DNA of 64,000 nucleotides from Cyanobium_A sp044356035 (GTDB lineage Bacteria; Cyanobacteriota; Cyanobacteriia; PCC-6307; Cyanobiaceae): positions 62,001 through 126,000 of the forward strand of contig JBIKWZ010000001.1 in assembly GCA_044356035.1 (NCBI GenBank), read 5' to 3'. The translations under genes were made by a program, and so were the position numbers. Shown piece by piece: positions 44,068-52,897 of the stretch. The notes beneath the pieces are model-generated. The model was given only the letters and a program-made list of their open reading frames with translations, made no database searches and was not told the origin of the DNA. The first letter of the stretch is position 1. Each line of letters starts with the position of its first letter.

Positions 44068-44146
44068 TCCTGCGAGGTTGGCTGCGGTGAGCGCGGTGTT
44101 GCCCGCGCAGCGGGCGTGACCGCCGAACCCAGCCAGCCTCGCAGGA
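44068..44146. repeat. 79-nt nested palindrome, copy 2 (inverted)
   Basis: Outer 17-bp arms from 44068 and to 44146 (one G-T wobble), inner GCGGT/ACCGC arms and a core GCCCGCGCAGCGGGC. It has the same length and architecture as copy 1 but the opposite orientation, with different arm sequences that nevertheless pair. It ends 50 bp upstream of pyrG and has no T run, so it is not a normal terminator. Confidence 0.85.
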
Positions 44147-44196
44147 GCTAGGGAGCCTTGGAGGGCCCGGTAGATTGAAGGGTCAGCTACCGGGAT

Positions 44197-45807
44197 ATGA
44201 GCAAGTTCGTCTTTGTCACCGGCGGCGTGGTGTCGAGCATCGGCAAGGGCATCGTGGCCGCCAGCCTGGGGCGCCTGCTTAAGAGCCGCGGCTACAGCGT
44301 TTCGATCCTCAAGCTCGACCCGTATCTGAACGTGGACCCGGGCACGATGAGCCCGTACCAACACGGTGAGGTATTCGTCACCGAGGACGGCGCCGAGACC
44401 GACCTGGATTTAGGCCACTACGAGCGCTTCACCGACACCGCCATGTCGCGTCTCAACAGCGTGACCACCGGCTCGATTTACCAGTCGGTAATCAACAAGG
44501 AGCGCCGCGGCGACTACAACGGCGGCACCGTGCAGGTGATCCCCCACATCACCCGCGAAATCCGCGAGCGCATCCATCGGGTAGCCGCCAACAGCAATGC
44601 CGACGTGGTGATCGGCGAGATCGGTGGCACGGTGGGCGACATCGAATCGCTGCCATTTCTTGAGGCGATACGCGAATTCCGGGGCGATGTGGGCCGCCAG
44701 GACCTGGCCTACGTGCACGTCACCCTGCTGCCCTTCATCGGCGTTTCGGGGGAGCTCAAGACCAAGCCCACCCAGCATTCGGTGAAGGAGTTGCGCTCGA
44801 TCGGCATCCAGCCCGATGTGCTGGTGTGTCGCAGCGACCGGTCCGTGAGCGACGAACTGCGCCGCAAAATCGGTGGCTTCTGCGGCGTGCCGCAGCGGGC
44901 CGTGATCCAGGCCCTGGACGCCGACAGCATCTACGCGGTGCCGCTGGCAATGGAGCAGGAGGGGCTCTGCCGCGAGGTGCTGGAGGTGCTGCAGCTCACA
45001 GACCACAACAGCGACATGGCCCGCTGGCAGGAGCTGGTGACCAAGCTGCGCCACCCCGGCCCGGCGGTGAAGGTGGCGCTGGTGGGCAAGTACGTGCAGC
45101 TCAACGACGCCTACCTGTCGGTGGTGGAGGCCCTTCGCCACGCCTGCCTGGATCGGGATGCTTCGCTTGATCTTCACTGGGTATGCGCCGAGCAGCTCGA
45201 AAGCCAAGGCGCGGAAGCGCTGCTGGCCGGCATGGATGCGGTAGTGGTGCCCGGCGGCTTCGGCAACCGAGGTGTAGACGGCAAGGTGGCGGCAATCCGC
45301 TGGGCGCGGGAACAGCAGGTGCCCTTCCTGGGCCTGTGCCTGGGCATGCAGTGCGCCGTGATCGAGTGGGCCCGCAACCAAGCGGGCCTGGCCGGTGCCA
45401 CCAGCGCCGAACTTGATGCCGACACGCCCCATCCAGTGATTCACCTCCTGCCTGAACAACAGGACGTGGTGGATTTGGGCGGCACGATGCGCCTGGGCGT
45501 TTACCCCTGCCGCCTAGCTGCAGACACGATGGCTCATCGCCTTTATGGCGATGAAGTTGTGTACGAACGCCACCGCCATCGCTACGAATTCAACAATGCT
45601 TACCGCAGTCTCTTCACCGATTCAGGCTACACAATCAGCGGCACTTCTCCAGACGGGCGCTTAGTTGAGTTAATCGAACTGCAGAGCCACCCATTTTTCA
45701 CAGCCTGCCAATATCACCCCGAATTTCTCTCCCGCCCAGGCAAGCCTCACCCCCTATTCCGGGGGTTGATCGAGGCCGCTCAGCAGCGCTTGCCACAACA
45801 AGGCTGA
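44197..45807 (+). CDS. pyrG: CTP synthase
   Basis: A 536-residue enzyme. The N-terminal synthetase domain starts SKFVFVTGGVVSSIGKGI and holds EIGGTVGDIESLPFLEAIRE; the C-terminal glutamine amidotransferase domain has the nucleophile motif GLCLGMQCAVIEWAR and a late HPEF. It makes CTP from UTP, ATP and glutamine. It lies tail to tail with the HlyD gene, one base apart. Confidence 0.97.
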   Translation: MSKFVFVTGGVVSSIGKGIVAASLGRLLKSRGYSVSILKLDPYLNVDPGTMSPYQHGEVFVTEDGAETDLDLGHYERFTDTAMSRLNSVTTGSIYQSVINKERRGDYNGGTVQVIPHITREIRERIHRVAANSNADVVIGEIGGTVGDIESLPFLEAIREFRGDVGRQDLAYVHVTLLPFIGVSGELKTKPTQHSVKELRSIGIQPDVLVCRSDRSVSDELRRKIGGFCGVPQRAVIQALDADSIYAVPLAMEQEGLCREVLEVLQLTDHNSDMARWQELVTKLRHPGPAVKVALVGKYVQLNDAYLSVVEALRHACLDRDASLDLHWVCAEQLESQGAEALLAGMDAVVVPGGFGNRGVDGKVAAIRWAREQQVPFLGLCLGMQCAVIEWARNQAGLAGATSAELDADTPHPVIHLLPEQQDVVDLGGTMRLGVYPCRLAADTMAHRLYGDEVVYERHRHRYEFNNAYRSLFTDSGYTISGTSPDGRLVELIELQSHPFFTACQYHPEFLSRPGKPHPLFRGLIEAAQQRLPQQG

Positions 45808-46950
45808 TTAGATCTGCTTGAGGGAATCTGTTTTATCTTTAAATTCTCCAAGCAGAAGTTGCAAGTAAGTCACCTTGCGCAGCTTGATATTAGCCGTGAG
45901 TGACATACCCACTTGCAAAGGCAGGCTCTTGCCAGATTTCAGCTTGAGCTGCTGGGTATCTAGGGCAATCGTTGCTGGGAAGCGATAGGTCTGGTTGCGC
46001 TCATCCGGGGGCAAGGCATCGGAGCCGATGCCCTTAACGGTGCCAAGCAGCACTCCGAAATCGGTAGCGGGGAAGGAATCGATGCTGATATCGGCAGGGC
46101 GACCAACTCGCACAAAGCCGATATCGCTGCTCTCAATCTCCACCTTGGCTTGAAGCGCAGAAAAGGGAACAATCTTCATCACTGGCTCACTGCCCTGGGC
46201 TACAAAGCCTGGGCCGGTGGGCTTGAGATCAAACACCACCCCATCCACCGGGGAGCGCACATCCTGGTAGCGGATATTGACCTGTAGCTCAGTGAGCTTG
46301 CTGCCGAGATCGGCCAGCTCTCCTTTGATCTGCTCCAGAGCCTGCTCAATGATCGCAACTTGACGCAACCGATCGACCTTGAGCTTGGCGAGCTCACCAT
46401 CAACCTCACGCACCTTGTTGCGCTGTTGCAGATACTGCAACTCGGCAGAGGCCCCAACCTTCTTGAGGCCCTCAAGCCGCTGCATGATTTCGGTTTCAAG
46501 CACGAGGTTCTGGCGAGTCACCGTCTGCTCGGTGTCGTTGAGGTTGAGATAGCGCGCCAGCTCCACCTCCTTGAGACGCAACTGGGCCTGCTTAGCGGTG
46601 ATGGTGGTACGCAAACTCTCCTGTCGGTCGAGGGTGGCCTCGTTGTCGAGGCGCAGCAGCACCTGGCCCTTGCTGACCCGCTGACCGTCCTTTACCAGCA
46701 TCGTTTCCAGCACACCACCCACCGGCATCTGGATGGTTTTGACATCGCCGATCGGCTGAAGCTTGCCGGAAGCCACAACCACCTCGTCGGTTTTGGCGAA
46801 GGCCAGCCAGGCCAGGCCTGCAGCTGTGGTGCCCAGTAGGGCCCAGGTGATAGCCCGGGCTAAAAAGCGCGACTGCTGCAGCGCCATCTCCTCATGGCTG
46901 GTCTGAACCCGGCGCTCAATAGCGTTTTGGGCGCGGCGCACAATCGACAT
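45808..46950 (-). CDS. HlyD-family membrane fusion protein
   Basis: A 380-residue periplasmic adaptor. One N-terminal membrane helix (ARAITWALLGTTAAGLAWLAF) is followed by a biotinyl-lipoyl half (GGVLETMLVKDGQRVSKGQVLLRLD), a long coiled coil (about residues 110-225) and the second half-motif with VRSPVDGVVFDLKPTG. It would bridge the inner-membrane ABC exporter upstream to an outer-membrane channel, which is not in this window. It is the last gene of a three-gene operon, with a TGATG overlap. Confidence 0.9.
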   Translation of the reverse strand: MSIVRRAQNAIERRVQTSHEEMALQQSRFLARAITWALLGTTAAGLAWLAFAKTDEVVVASGKLQPIGDVKTIQMPVGGVLETMLVKDGQRVSKGQVLLRLDNEATLDRQESLRTTITAKQAQLRLKEVELARYLNLNDTEQTVTRQNLVLETEIMQRLEGLKKVGASAELQYLQQRNKVREVDGELAKLKVDRLRQVAIIEQALEQIKGELADLGSKLTELQVNIRYQDVRSPVDGVVFDLKPTGPGFVAQGSEPVMKIVPFSALQAKVEIESSDIGFVRVGRPADISIDSFPATDFGVLLGTVKGIGSDALPPDERNQTYRFPATIALDTQQLKLKSGKSLPLQVGMSLTANIKLRKVTYLQLLLGEFKDKTDSLKQI

Positions 46951-49892
46951 CAGCTGACCTCCTGCTGGCGGTAAAGGGCGTAATAGCGACCTCGGCGTTC
47001 CATCAACTCATCGTGGGTGCCCGTTTCCACGACGGCTCCTTCGTGCATCATCACGATTAGATCTGCCCGGCGGATGGTGGAGAGCCGGTGGGTGATGAAG
47101 AAGACGGTGCAGTGCTTGAGGTTGTCGAGCAAGTTGTCGCAAACGCGGCGCTCGGTGTCGTAGTCGAGGGCGCTAGTTGCTTCATCGAGCACCAGCAGGC
47201 GCGGCTGGGAGAGCAGGGTGCGGGCTAAAGCCAGCCGCTGCCTTTGCCCGCCGGAAAGGCCGGCGCCACGTTCGCCCACATTGCTGCTGTAGCCGGCCGG
47301 CAACTCCATGATGAAGTCATGGGCGCAGGCCAGCCGTGCCGCCTGCACGATCGCATCGCTGCTGGCATCGGGATCGGTAAGGGCAATATTTTCTGCCACC
47401 GTGCCTGTGAACAGCAGCGGCTCTTGGGGCACGATGCCGATTTGGCGCCGCAGCGAATAGAGCTCAACCTTGTCGATGTCGTAGTTGTCGATCAGGATCC
47501 GGCCGCTACCAGGTGAATAGAGGCGAGCCAGCATCTTGGTGAGGGTGCTCTTGCCGCTGCCGCTCTGGCCCACCACCCCCACAAAGGTGCCAGCTGCGAT
47601 GGTGAAATCGATATGACGCAACACCTGCGCCCCCTGGGGCGTGAAAGAAAAGCAGAGGTCGTCAAAGCGCACCTCGCCGGCGATGGGCGGCAGGGGGATC
47701 TTCTGCTTATCAGCCTCGTCTGATTCCTCCGGGGTGTCGACCACATCGGCCAACCGCTCAAAGGAAACCTTGAGCTCCTGGATGCTCTGCCAGATCGAGG
47801 AGAGCCGCAACAAAGGCTGGGTGACGTAGCCAGAAATGATCCGGAAAGCGATCAGCTGGCCCAGGGTCATGTCACCGGAGAGCACCAAAGAGGCCCCTAC
47901 CCAGAGCACCAGCAGCTGGGAGAGCTTCTGCAGCACCTGGGAGGTTTCGGTAAGGGCCGTACCGGTTATCGTTTTTTCAAAAGTGCGGGAAATGTATTTG
48001 CCGTAGAGGTCTTGCCACTTCCAGCGGCTGATCATCTCGACGTTCTGGGCCTTCACCGTTTGGATGCCGGTGAGCACCTCAACTAGGTGGCTCTGGGTGC
48101 GAGCGTTTTCCTGGGCCGCATCGCGGTATTGACGACGAAACAGGGGAGCGCCCAGCACGGTGAGACCGATCTGAATCGGCAGCACGCACAGGGCGATCAA
48201 GGTGAGCACCCAGCTGTAGAGAAGCATCACGGCGATATAGATCACCGAGAAGGCCGTATCGAGCAGGGTGGTGAGCGCTTGGCCAGTGAGGAAATTACGG
48301 ATCTTCTCCAGCTCAGCGATACGGGTGCCGAGTTCGCCCACAGGGCGGCGGTCGAAGTAATTGAGCGGCAGCCGCAGCAGGTGGTCGATCACCTCAGCGC
48401 CAAGGCGCAGGTCGATGCGATTGGTGGTTTCGCTGAATAGGAAGGTGCGCAGGGCGCCGATCAAACCCTCCATCAAGGTCACCACCACCAGGGCAAAACC
48501 CAGCACCTGCAAAGTATCGAGGCTGCGCTGATTGATCACCTTGTCGATGATCACCTGAATCAGCAGGGGGTTGGCCAGACTGAACAACTGCACCACAAAG
48601 GAGGCGATCAGCACCTGGGTGAGGATGCCGCGGTAGCGCTGCAGAGATGGCCAGAACCAGGAAAAACCAAAGCGCTGCTCGGGTGTGGCGGAACTGCGCT
48701 CCAGCAACAGCACATCAATGCCGTCGGGGAAGGCCTCGGGAAGCTGGTCGGGGAAAATCTCCACCCAGCCCTGCCGCGGGGAGGCAAGCAGCAAACCTCG
48801 CGCATTGGCGGCCCGAACCACGGCAAACCCGCCCTGCCAGGGGATCAGGGCCGGGGTCTGCAGGCGCGTGCCCTGGTTGGCAGGCACTCGCACGCCGCTT
48901 ACGTGCAAACCCATCATCGCGGCGAGATTGCCGCATAGCTGGAGGTCGGGCGTCTGGCCACGGCGCAACACATCGCGCAGGATCTTCTCGATCGCATCGC
49001 GCCGGAAGGGCAGCTTGAGCTCCGCCGCCAACATCTGGAAACAGGCGAGGGTTTCCTCGAGGGGTCCGTTGCCGCGCAGCAGTTGCAGGGCCGTGCGATC
49101 CCGCTGGCCCAGATCAAGGGCTGAAGCTAAAGGCGGATTGGAGCCGCCAAGTTGGCCGGAGCTGCCTGAACCCTCCGGCATCAGCTCGGCTTCCAGCACT
49201 GGAGCTACCGGCGCTAGCAGCTCCGCAGGCAGGGCGATCAGGCGTGGCGGTAGCGGTGGGGTGGCGGCCGGCACACCCTGGCGGGGATTGAGAGCTGCCC
49301 CCAGGGGGTGATCAATCAGGTTGTGGCTAGCAGCCAGCAAGCTGAACTCAATCGGCAGGGCAGCTAGGGCAGCAGGCTCAGGCGGAACTAATCGGGCCTG
49401 GGGGCGGGCCTGATCCAGCAACTCCTGGAACGAAGTGCCGGCCTGTGGGTGCTGCTCAAGCAGCAGGGCCAATAGGGCTGCCAGTTCAGCGGTGAATAGG
49501 TGGGAGCCACACCACTGGGCAAAGGAGGGTTCGCTGACCAACAGCTCCAGGATCAGGGAATCGTCCAGCACCAGGGCCTCCACTTCGGAGCCCGCACTCA
49601 CCTCCTCACATGGAGCAGCTCGCAACAGGGAGGCCAGGCCCACAAAGCTGCCCGATCCCAGCTTTTCTGCGGTGCGCAGGCGGCCCTGGTCCCGCACCAG
49701 CAAGCGAGCTGTGCCTGATTGGATCAGCAGGATCTCAGAGGGAATCAAACCCCCAAGACAAAGGGGATCACCAACCGCAAACTGACGCCGGCTGAGCTGC
49801 TGCTGCAGACGCTCAGCGCCGGCGTGCGACAACCCAGCAAAGGCGGGATGGGCAGGCAGCTGCGAAGGGGCGGAATCGTCCATGGCATTCAT
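46950..49892 (-). CDS. Type I secretion-like ABC exporter with N-terminal cNMP-binding and C39-like domains
   Basis: A 980-residue fusion. Residues about 15-140 are a cyclic-nucleotide-binding beta-roll (FAVGDPLCLGG, SGTARLLVRDQGRL). At about 260-400 a C39-peptidase-like domain lacks both the catalytic Cys region (DCG is absent) and the usual catalytic His (GFAVVRAANARG). At about 410-700 are six membrane helices, then the ATPase with GQSGSGKST, LSGGQ and LLVLDEATSALD. It resembles HlyB-type exporters whose C39-like domain binds rather than cuts substrate. It overlaps the parvulin and HlyD genes at both ends. Confidence 0.9.
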   Translation of the reverse strand: MNAMDDSAPSQLPAHPAFAGLSHAGAERLQQQLSRRQFAVGDPLCLGGLIPSEILLIQSGTARLLVRDQGRLRTAEKLGSGSFVGLASLLRAAPCEEVSAGSEVEALVLDDSLILELLVSEPSFAQWCGSHLFTAELAALLALLLEQHPQAGTSFQELLDQARPQARLVPPEPAALAALPIEFSLLAASHNLIDHPLGAALNPRQGVPAATPPLPPRLIALPAELLAPVAPVLEAELMPEGSGSSGQLGGSNPPLASALDLGQRDRTALQLLRGNGPLEETLACFQMLAAELKLPFRRDAIEKILRDVLRRGQTPDLQLCGNLAAMMGLHVSGVRVPANQGTRLQTPALIPWQGGFAVVRAANARGLLLASPRQGWVEIFPDQLPEAFPDGIDVLLLERSSATPEQRFGFSWFWPSLQRYRGILTQVLIASFVVQLFSLANPLLIQVIIDKVINQRSLDTLQVLGFALVVVTLMEGLIGALRTFLFSETTNRIDLRLGAEVIDHLLRLPLNYFDRRPVGELGTRIAELEKIRNFLTGQALTTLLDTAFSVIYIAVMLLYSWVLTLIALCVLPIQIGLTVLGAPLFRRQYRDAAQENARTQSHLVEVLTGIQTVKAQNVEMISRWKWQDLYGKYISRTFEKTITGTALTETSQVLQKLSQLLVLWVGASLVLSGDMTLGQLIAFRIISGYVTQPLLRLSSIWQSIQELKVSFERLADVVDTPEESDEADKQKIPLPPIAGEVRFDDLCFSFTPQGAQVLRHIDFTIAAGTFVGVVGQSGSGKSTLTKMLARLYSPGSGRILIDNYDIDKVELYSLRRQIGIVPQEPLLFTGTVAENIALTDPDASSDAIVQAARLACAHDFIMELPAGYSSNVGERGAGLSGGQRQRLALARTLLSQPRLLVLDEATSALDYDTERRVCDNLLDNLKHCTVFFITHRLSTIRRADLIVMMHEGAVVETGTHDELMERRGRYYALYRQQEVS

Positions 49893-50659
49893 GATGAGCC
49901 TGGGCTGGCGTTCTGACCCGCATCGGCAGATACGCGGCTCTCCAACAGGGGCCGCAGGTCTGCAAGACGTCGTTCAACCTGTTCTGAGATCCACTGCTCG
50001 AACAACTCTTGAGCCATGCGGACGGCGGTGGCCTCATCAAAAGTGGCGGAGGTGAGGCTTTCGAGCCGCACCACCAACCACCAGGATTCGACTTGAAAGG
50101 GCTCAAGCACTACGCCAGGGGGAGCGGTGCGCAATCGATCTACCAAGGCAGGGTGGGCTTGGGTGAGGGGTACCGGGCCAACGATGCCTCGGGTGGCCTG
50201 CTCAGGGCCTTCGGCGTAGCGGGCGGCTAAATCGGCGAAGTTGGCATCGCCATCATCAATGCGCAAATAGAGCTCACGGGCGAGACCACCGTCGCGGAGA
50301 CGCAGCAGGCTGTAAACGACGCGATCGAGTTGGTTCTTGCGCTGCAGAAAGCGAGCTTCTGCTTTAGCGGAGAAATCGCGCTGGCAGAGAAGCTGCAGCT
50401 GCAAGGGCTGCAGCATTTGCGCCTCGAGGGCGGCAGTGCTGAGCATGCGGGCTACAGCCCAGGCCTTGAGGGCCTCAGCGTCGCGGATTTGATGCTGACG
50501 ACAAAAAGCCTGCCTGGCTGCATCTATTTGCTCATCGCTTAGAGCAACATCGCTAGCCGCCAAGGCCAGCAAATTGGCTCGCACGTAGGGCTCAAGCAAG
50601 CCGAGGCGAGCCAAATTTTCGAGCGAAACCGTAGGACTCTCTTGAGACTCAGCCGACAT
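49889..50659 (-). CDS. Parvulin-type peptidyl-prolyl isomerase-like protein
   Basis: A 256-residue protein with no signal peptide. After a helical N-terminal domain (SDEQIDAARQAFCRQHQIRD) comes a parvulin-like core: DGDANFADLAARYAEGPEQATRG and PALVDRLRTAPPGVVLEPFQVESWWLVVRLE. It heads the operon parvulin-ABC-HlyD (ATGA overlap), so it may keep the secretion substrate unfolded or aid its maturation. The substrate is not encoded nearby. Confidence 0.8.
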   Translation of the reverse strand: MSAESQESPTVSLENLARLGLLEPYVRANLLALAASDVALSDEQIDAARQAFCRQHQIRDAEALKAWAVARMLSTAALEAQMLQPLQLQLLCQRDFSAKAEARFLQRKNQLDRVVYSLLRLRDGGLARELYLRIDDGDANFADLAARYAEGPEQATRGIVGPVPLTQAHPALVDRLRTAPPGVVLEPFQVESWWLVVRLESLTSATFDEATAVRMAQELFEQWISEQVERRLADLRPLLESRVSADAGQNASPGSS

Positions 50660-50950
50660 AAATAAGACTGTCTTTGAGCGAATTAGATAGGGGGAAATAA
50701 TTGCGCGGCTTTGCTAGGTTGCGTGAAGCGCTCCAAAATCTTTCAATCATACAACCAATATAACCTCAAGGCATACCCCATTTTGACAAGTATTGATTGC
50801 AAACTGCGGCAAATTAAACGCCATCTAGCCGGATTTTCGCACTCCCCTGATTCACCAACTGGGTCATGGGCTGGCCTGCACGCAAGCACTTCACCCCACA
50901 GGGAGCGCCAAGCGCTATACCAATCTGGAAATTCCAATCTTCGAAGCCCG
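50660..50950. other. Intergenic region between the secretion operon and queE
   Basis: About 290 bp with divergent genes on both sides. The queE frame is open back to 50711, but the first 80 codons are AT-rich, differ from the conserved part and are not family-like. It most likely carries two promoters; I could not pin them down. Confidence 0.4.
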
Positions 50951-51598
50951 GTGCCCCAGCCCCCGGCCGCCGATTCGCTAGCAGCCAAGGCCCTGCCGGT
51001 AGTGGAAACCTTCCACTCCCTCCAGGGCGAAGGCCTGCACGCCGGCCGCAGCGCCTTTTTCATCCGGTTGGGGGGCTGCGCAGTGGCCTGCCCCTGGTGC
51101 GACACCAAGCACTCCTGGCCAGCCGGGTCGCACCCCCAGCAATCCCTGGCCGCGCTGGCCACCGAAACCGAGACCGCCGCCGAAGCCGGTGCCGCCTTCG
51201 TGGTAATCACCGGCGGTGAACCGCTGCACCACAACCTTGGCCCACTCTGCAAGGCCCTGGCGCTTTCATGCCTGCCGCTGCACCTGGAAACCAGTGGCGT
51301 TGATCCGCTCAGCGGCCGCTTCGCCTGGATCACCCTTTCGCCCAAGCGCCACCGCCCCCCCAGCACCGAGCTGCTGGCCACCTGCCATGAACTCAAGGTG
51401 GTGGTGCACGAGGCCGCCGATCTGGCCTTCGCCCAAGCCATGGCGGCAGCTACCGCCGCCGCTGGCAACCAGCCGGCGCTGCTGCTGCAGCCTGGCTGGG
51501 ACTCCCCCAGTGGCCAGGCCCTGGCGATCGACTACGTGCGCCGCAACCCCCAATGGCGGCTCAGCCTGCAGAGCCACAAGTTGCTGGGATTGCGCTGA
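50951..51598 (+). CDS. queE: 7-carboxy-7-deazaguanine synthase
   Basis: A protein of about 215 residues of the QueE radical SAM family. The cluster motif CAVACPWC (CxxxCxxC) follows HSLQGEGLHAGRSAFFIRLGG, and ITGGEPLHH forms the SAM-binding loop. It rearranges 6-carboxytetrahydropterin to CDG, a precursor of queuosine. The GTG at 50951 is preferred because conserved sequence starts there. Its substrate comes from the same pterin pool as folB. Confidence 0.9.
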   Translation: MPQPPAADSLAAKALPVVETFHSLQGEGLHAGRSAFFIRLGGCAVACPWCDTKHSWPAGSHPQQSLAALATETETAAEAGAAFVVITGGEPLHHNLGPLCKALALSCLPLHLETSGVDPLSGRFAWITLSPKRHRPPSTELLATCHELKVVVHEAADLAFAQAMAAATAAAGNQPALLLQPGWDSPSGQALAIDYVRRNPQWRLSLQSHKLLGLR

Positions 51599-52123
51599 TC
51601 ACTGCATGCGGGCCGGCCGCTCCTGGACCTCGGCCTTCCACAGCCGCCAGCGCAGCTCCAGCGGCCGGGGGGCATCGACCACGATCGGGCGACTGGCGTT
51701 GTAAGGCACCACCAACGCCTTGCCGGCCATCGGCAAAAAGCCGCGGCGGCGCGGCTGTTCCGCCGGGCAGGCCATGCGGGTGGAAGCCAACTGCCCCACA
51801 TCCGTGACCCGATAGATCACCGGTCCACCCTTCTGGGCGGGTTTCACGGCGCGGAGCTTACCGCCGAACATCTGGCGATTGCAATCCAGTTGCACCATCT
51901 GTCCCACCAACAACTGCACCCGCCAGTCGGCGGGGTTTGACGACAGGGAGGCATCGGGGTTGGGGGGCAGCACCCCCGGCAGCTGGATCACCCAGCGCCG
52001 GTCACCGGCGGCGACTTTGGGGTAACTGGAGAGATCGAGCCGGGGTACCGCCGAGACGGGCGCAGCAGCGAGCAGCAAAACAAGCGCTGCGTTCTTGATG
52101 CCCCTGGTCCAATTCATATCCAT
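51599..52123 (-). CDS. Ecotin-type serine protease inhibitor
   Basis: A protein of about 174 residues. A signal peptide (NAALVLLLAAAPVSA) is followed by an ecotin fold: QLVQLDCNRQMFGGKL-like VQLDCNRQMFGGKL (first Cys of the disulfide), the reactive loop STRMACP (second Cys), and VPYNASRPIVVDAP with ELRWRLWKAE at the C-terminus. E. coli ecotin has STMMACP with Met84 at P1; here the equivalent P1 is Arg, suggesting trypsin-like targets. It is periplasmic or secreted, encoded against queE and queC. The start is ATG 52123, with 52117 as an alternative. Confidence 0.85.
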   Translation of the reverse strand: MDMNWTRGIKNAALVLLLAAAPVSAVPRLDLSSYPKVAAGDRRWVIQLPGVLPPNPDASLSSNPADWRVQLLVGQMVQLDCNRQMFGGKLRAVKPAQKGGPVIYRVTDVGQLASTRMACPAEQPRRRGFLPMAGKALVVPYNASRPIVVDAPRPLELRWRLWKAEVQERPARMQ

Positions 52124-52240
52124 GTATGCACGGTTGTAGCCATCGTGGCGGCGGCAAGCAGCGCTTGCATTGGACAAGATGTACTTCTGTACAAGCTCCT
52201 CCACGCCATCGCCAGCCCAGTAGCCGTTTCTGCCGCACCC

Positions 52241-52897
52241 ATGCCTGGCCAACCCCTCGCCATCGTCCTGCTCTCCGGCGGCCTGGATTCGGCTACCGCC
52301 GCGGCCCTGGCGATCGAAGCCGGTTATCGGGTGATCGGGCTGTCGCTGGATTACGGCCAGCGCCATCGCCGCGAACTGCAGGCCGCCGCCGAACTGGCAC
52401 CGCTCCTGGGACTGGCTGAACACCACACCATCGCCGTCAACCTGGCCGCCTGGGGTGGCTCCGCCCTCACCGACACCGCCATCGCCGTGCCCATCGCCGG
52501 GGTTGAGGCGGGCGTGATCCCGAGCACCTACGTGCCGGGACGCAACACCGTGTTCATTGCCTTGGCACTGAGCCTGGCTGAGGCCCGCGGAGCCCAGAAG
52601 CTGGTGCTGGGCGTAAATGCTGTCGACTACTCCGGCTACCCCGACTGCCGCCCCGACTACCTCGAAGCCTTCCAGACCCTGGCTGAGCTGGCCAGCAAGA
52701 CCGGCCGCGAAGGCCGCGCCGCCCAGCTCTGGGCACCCCTAGTTACCTGGAGCAAAACCCGGATCGTGCAGGAGGCCCGGCGGCTGGGCGTGCCGATCGA
52801 GCGCAGCTGGAGCTGCTATGAGGGTGGCGAGCGACCCTGTGGCGTGTGCGACAGCTGCCGCATCCGCGATGCCGCCCTGCTGGCAGCCGGAGCATGA
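52241..52897 (+). CDS. queC: 7-cyano-7-deazaguanine synthase
   Basis: A 218-residue adenine-nucleotide alpha hydrolase fold protein. The PP-loop motif is IVLLSGGLDSATAAALA, LDYGQRHRREL follows, and the C-terminal zinc site is SCYEGGERPCGVCDSC. It makes preQ0 from CDG, ATP and ammonia. It overlaps the pabB start by ATGA. Frame extension upstream to 52145 is not supported. Confidence 0.93.
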   Translation: MPGQPLAIVLLSGGLDSATAAALAIEAGYRVIGLSLDYGQRHRRELQAAAELAPLLGLAEHHTIAVNLAAWGGSALTDTAIAVPIAGVEAGVIPSTYVPGRNTVFIALALSLAEARGAQKLVLGVNAVDYSGYPDCRPDYLEAFQTLAELASKTGREGRAAQLWAPLVTWSKTRIVQEARRLGVPIERSWSCYEGGERPCGVCDSCRIRDAALLAAGA

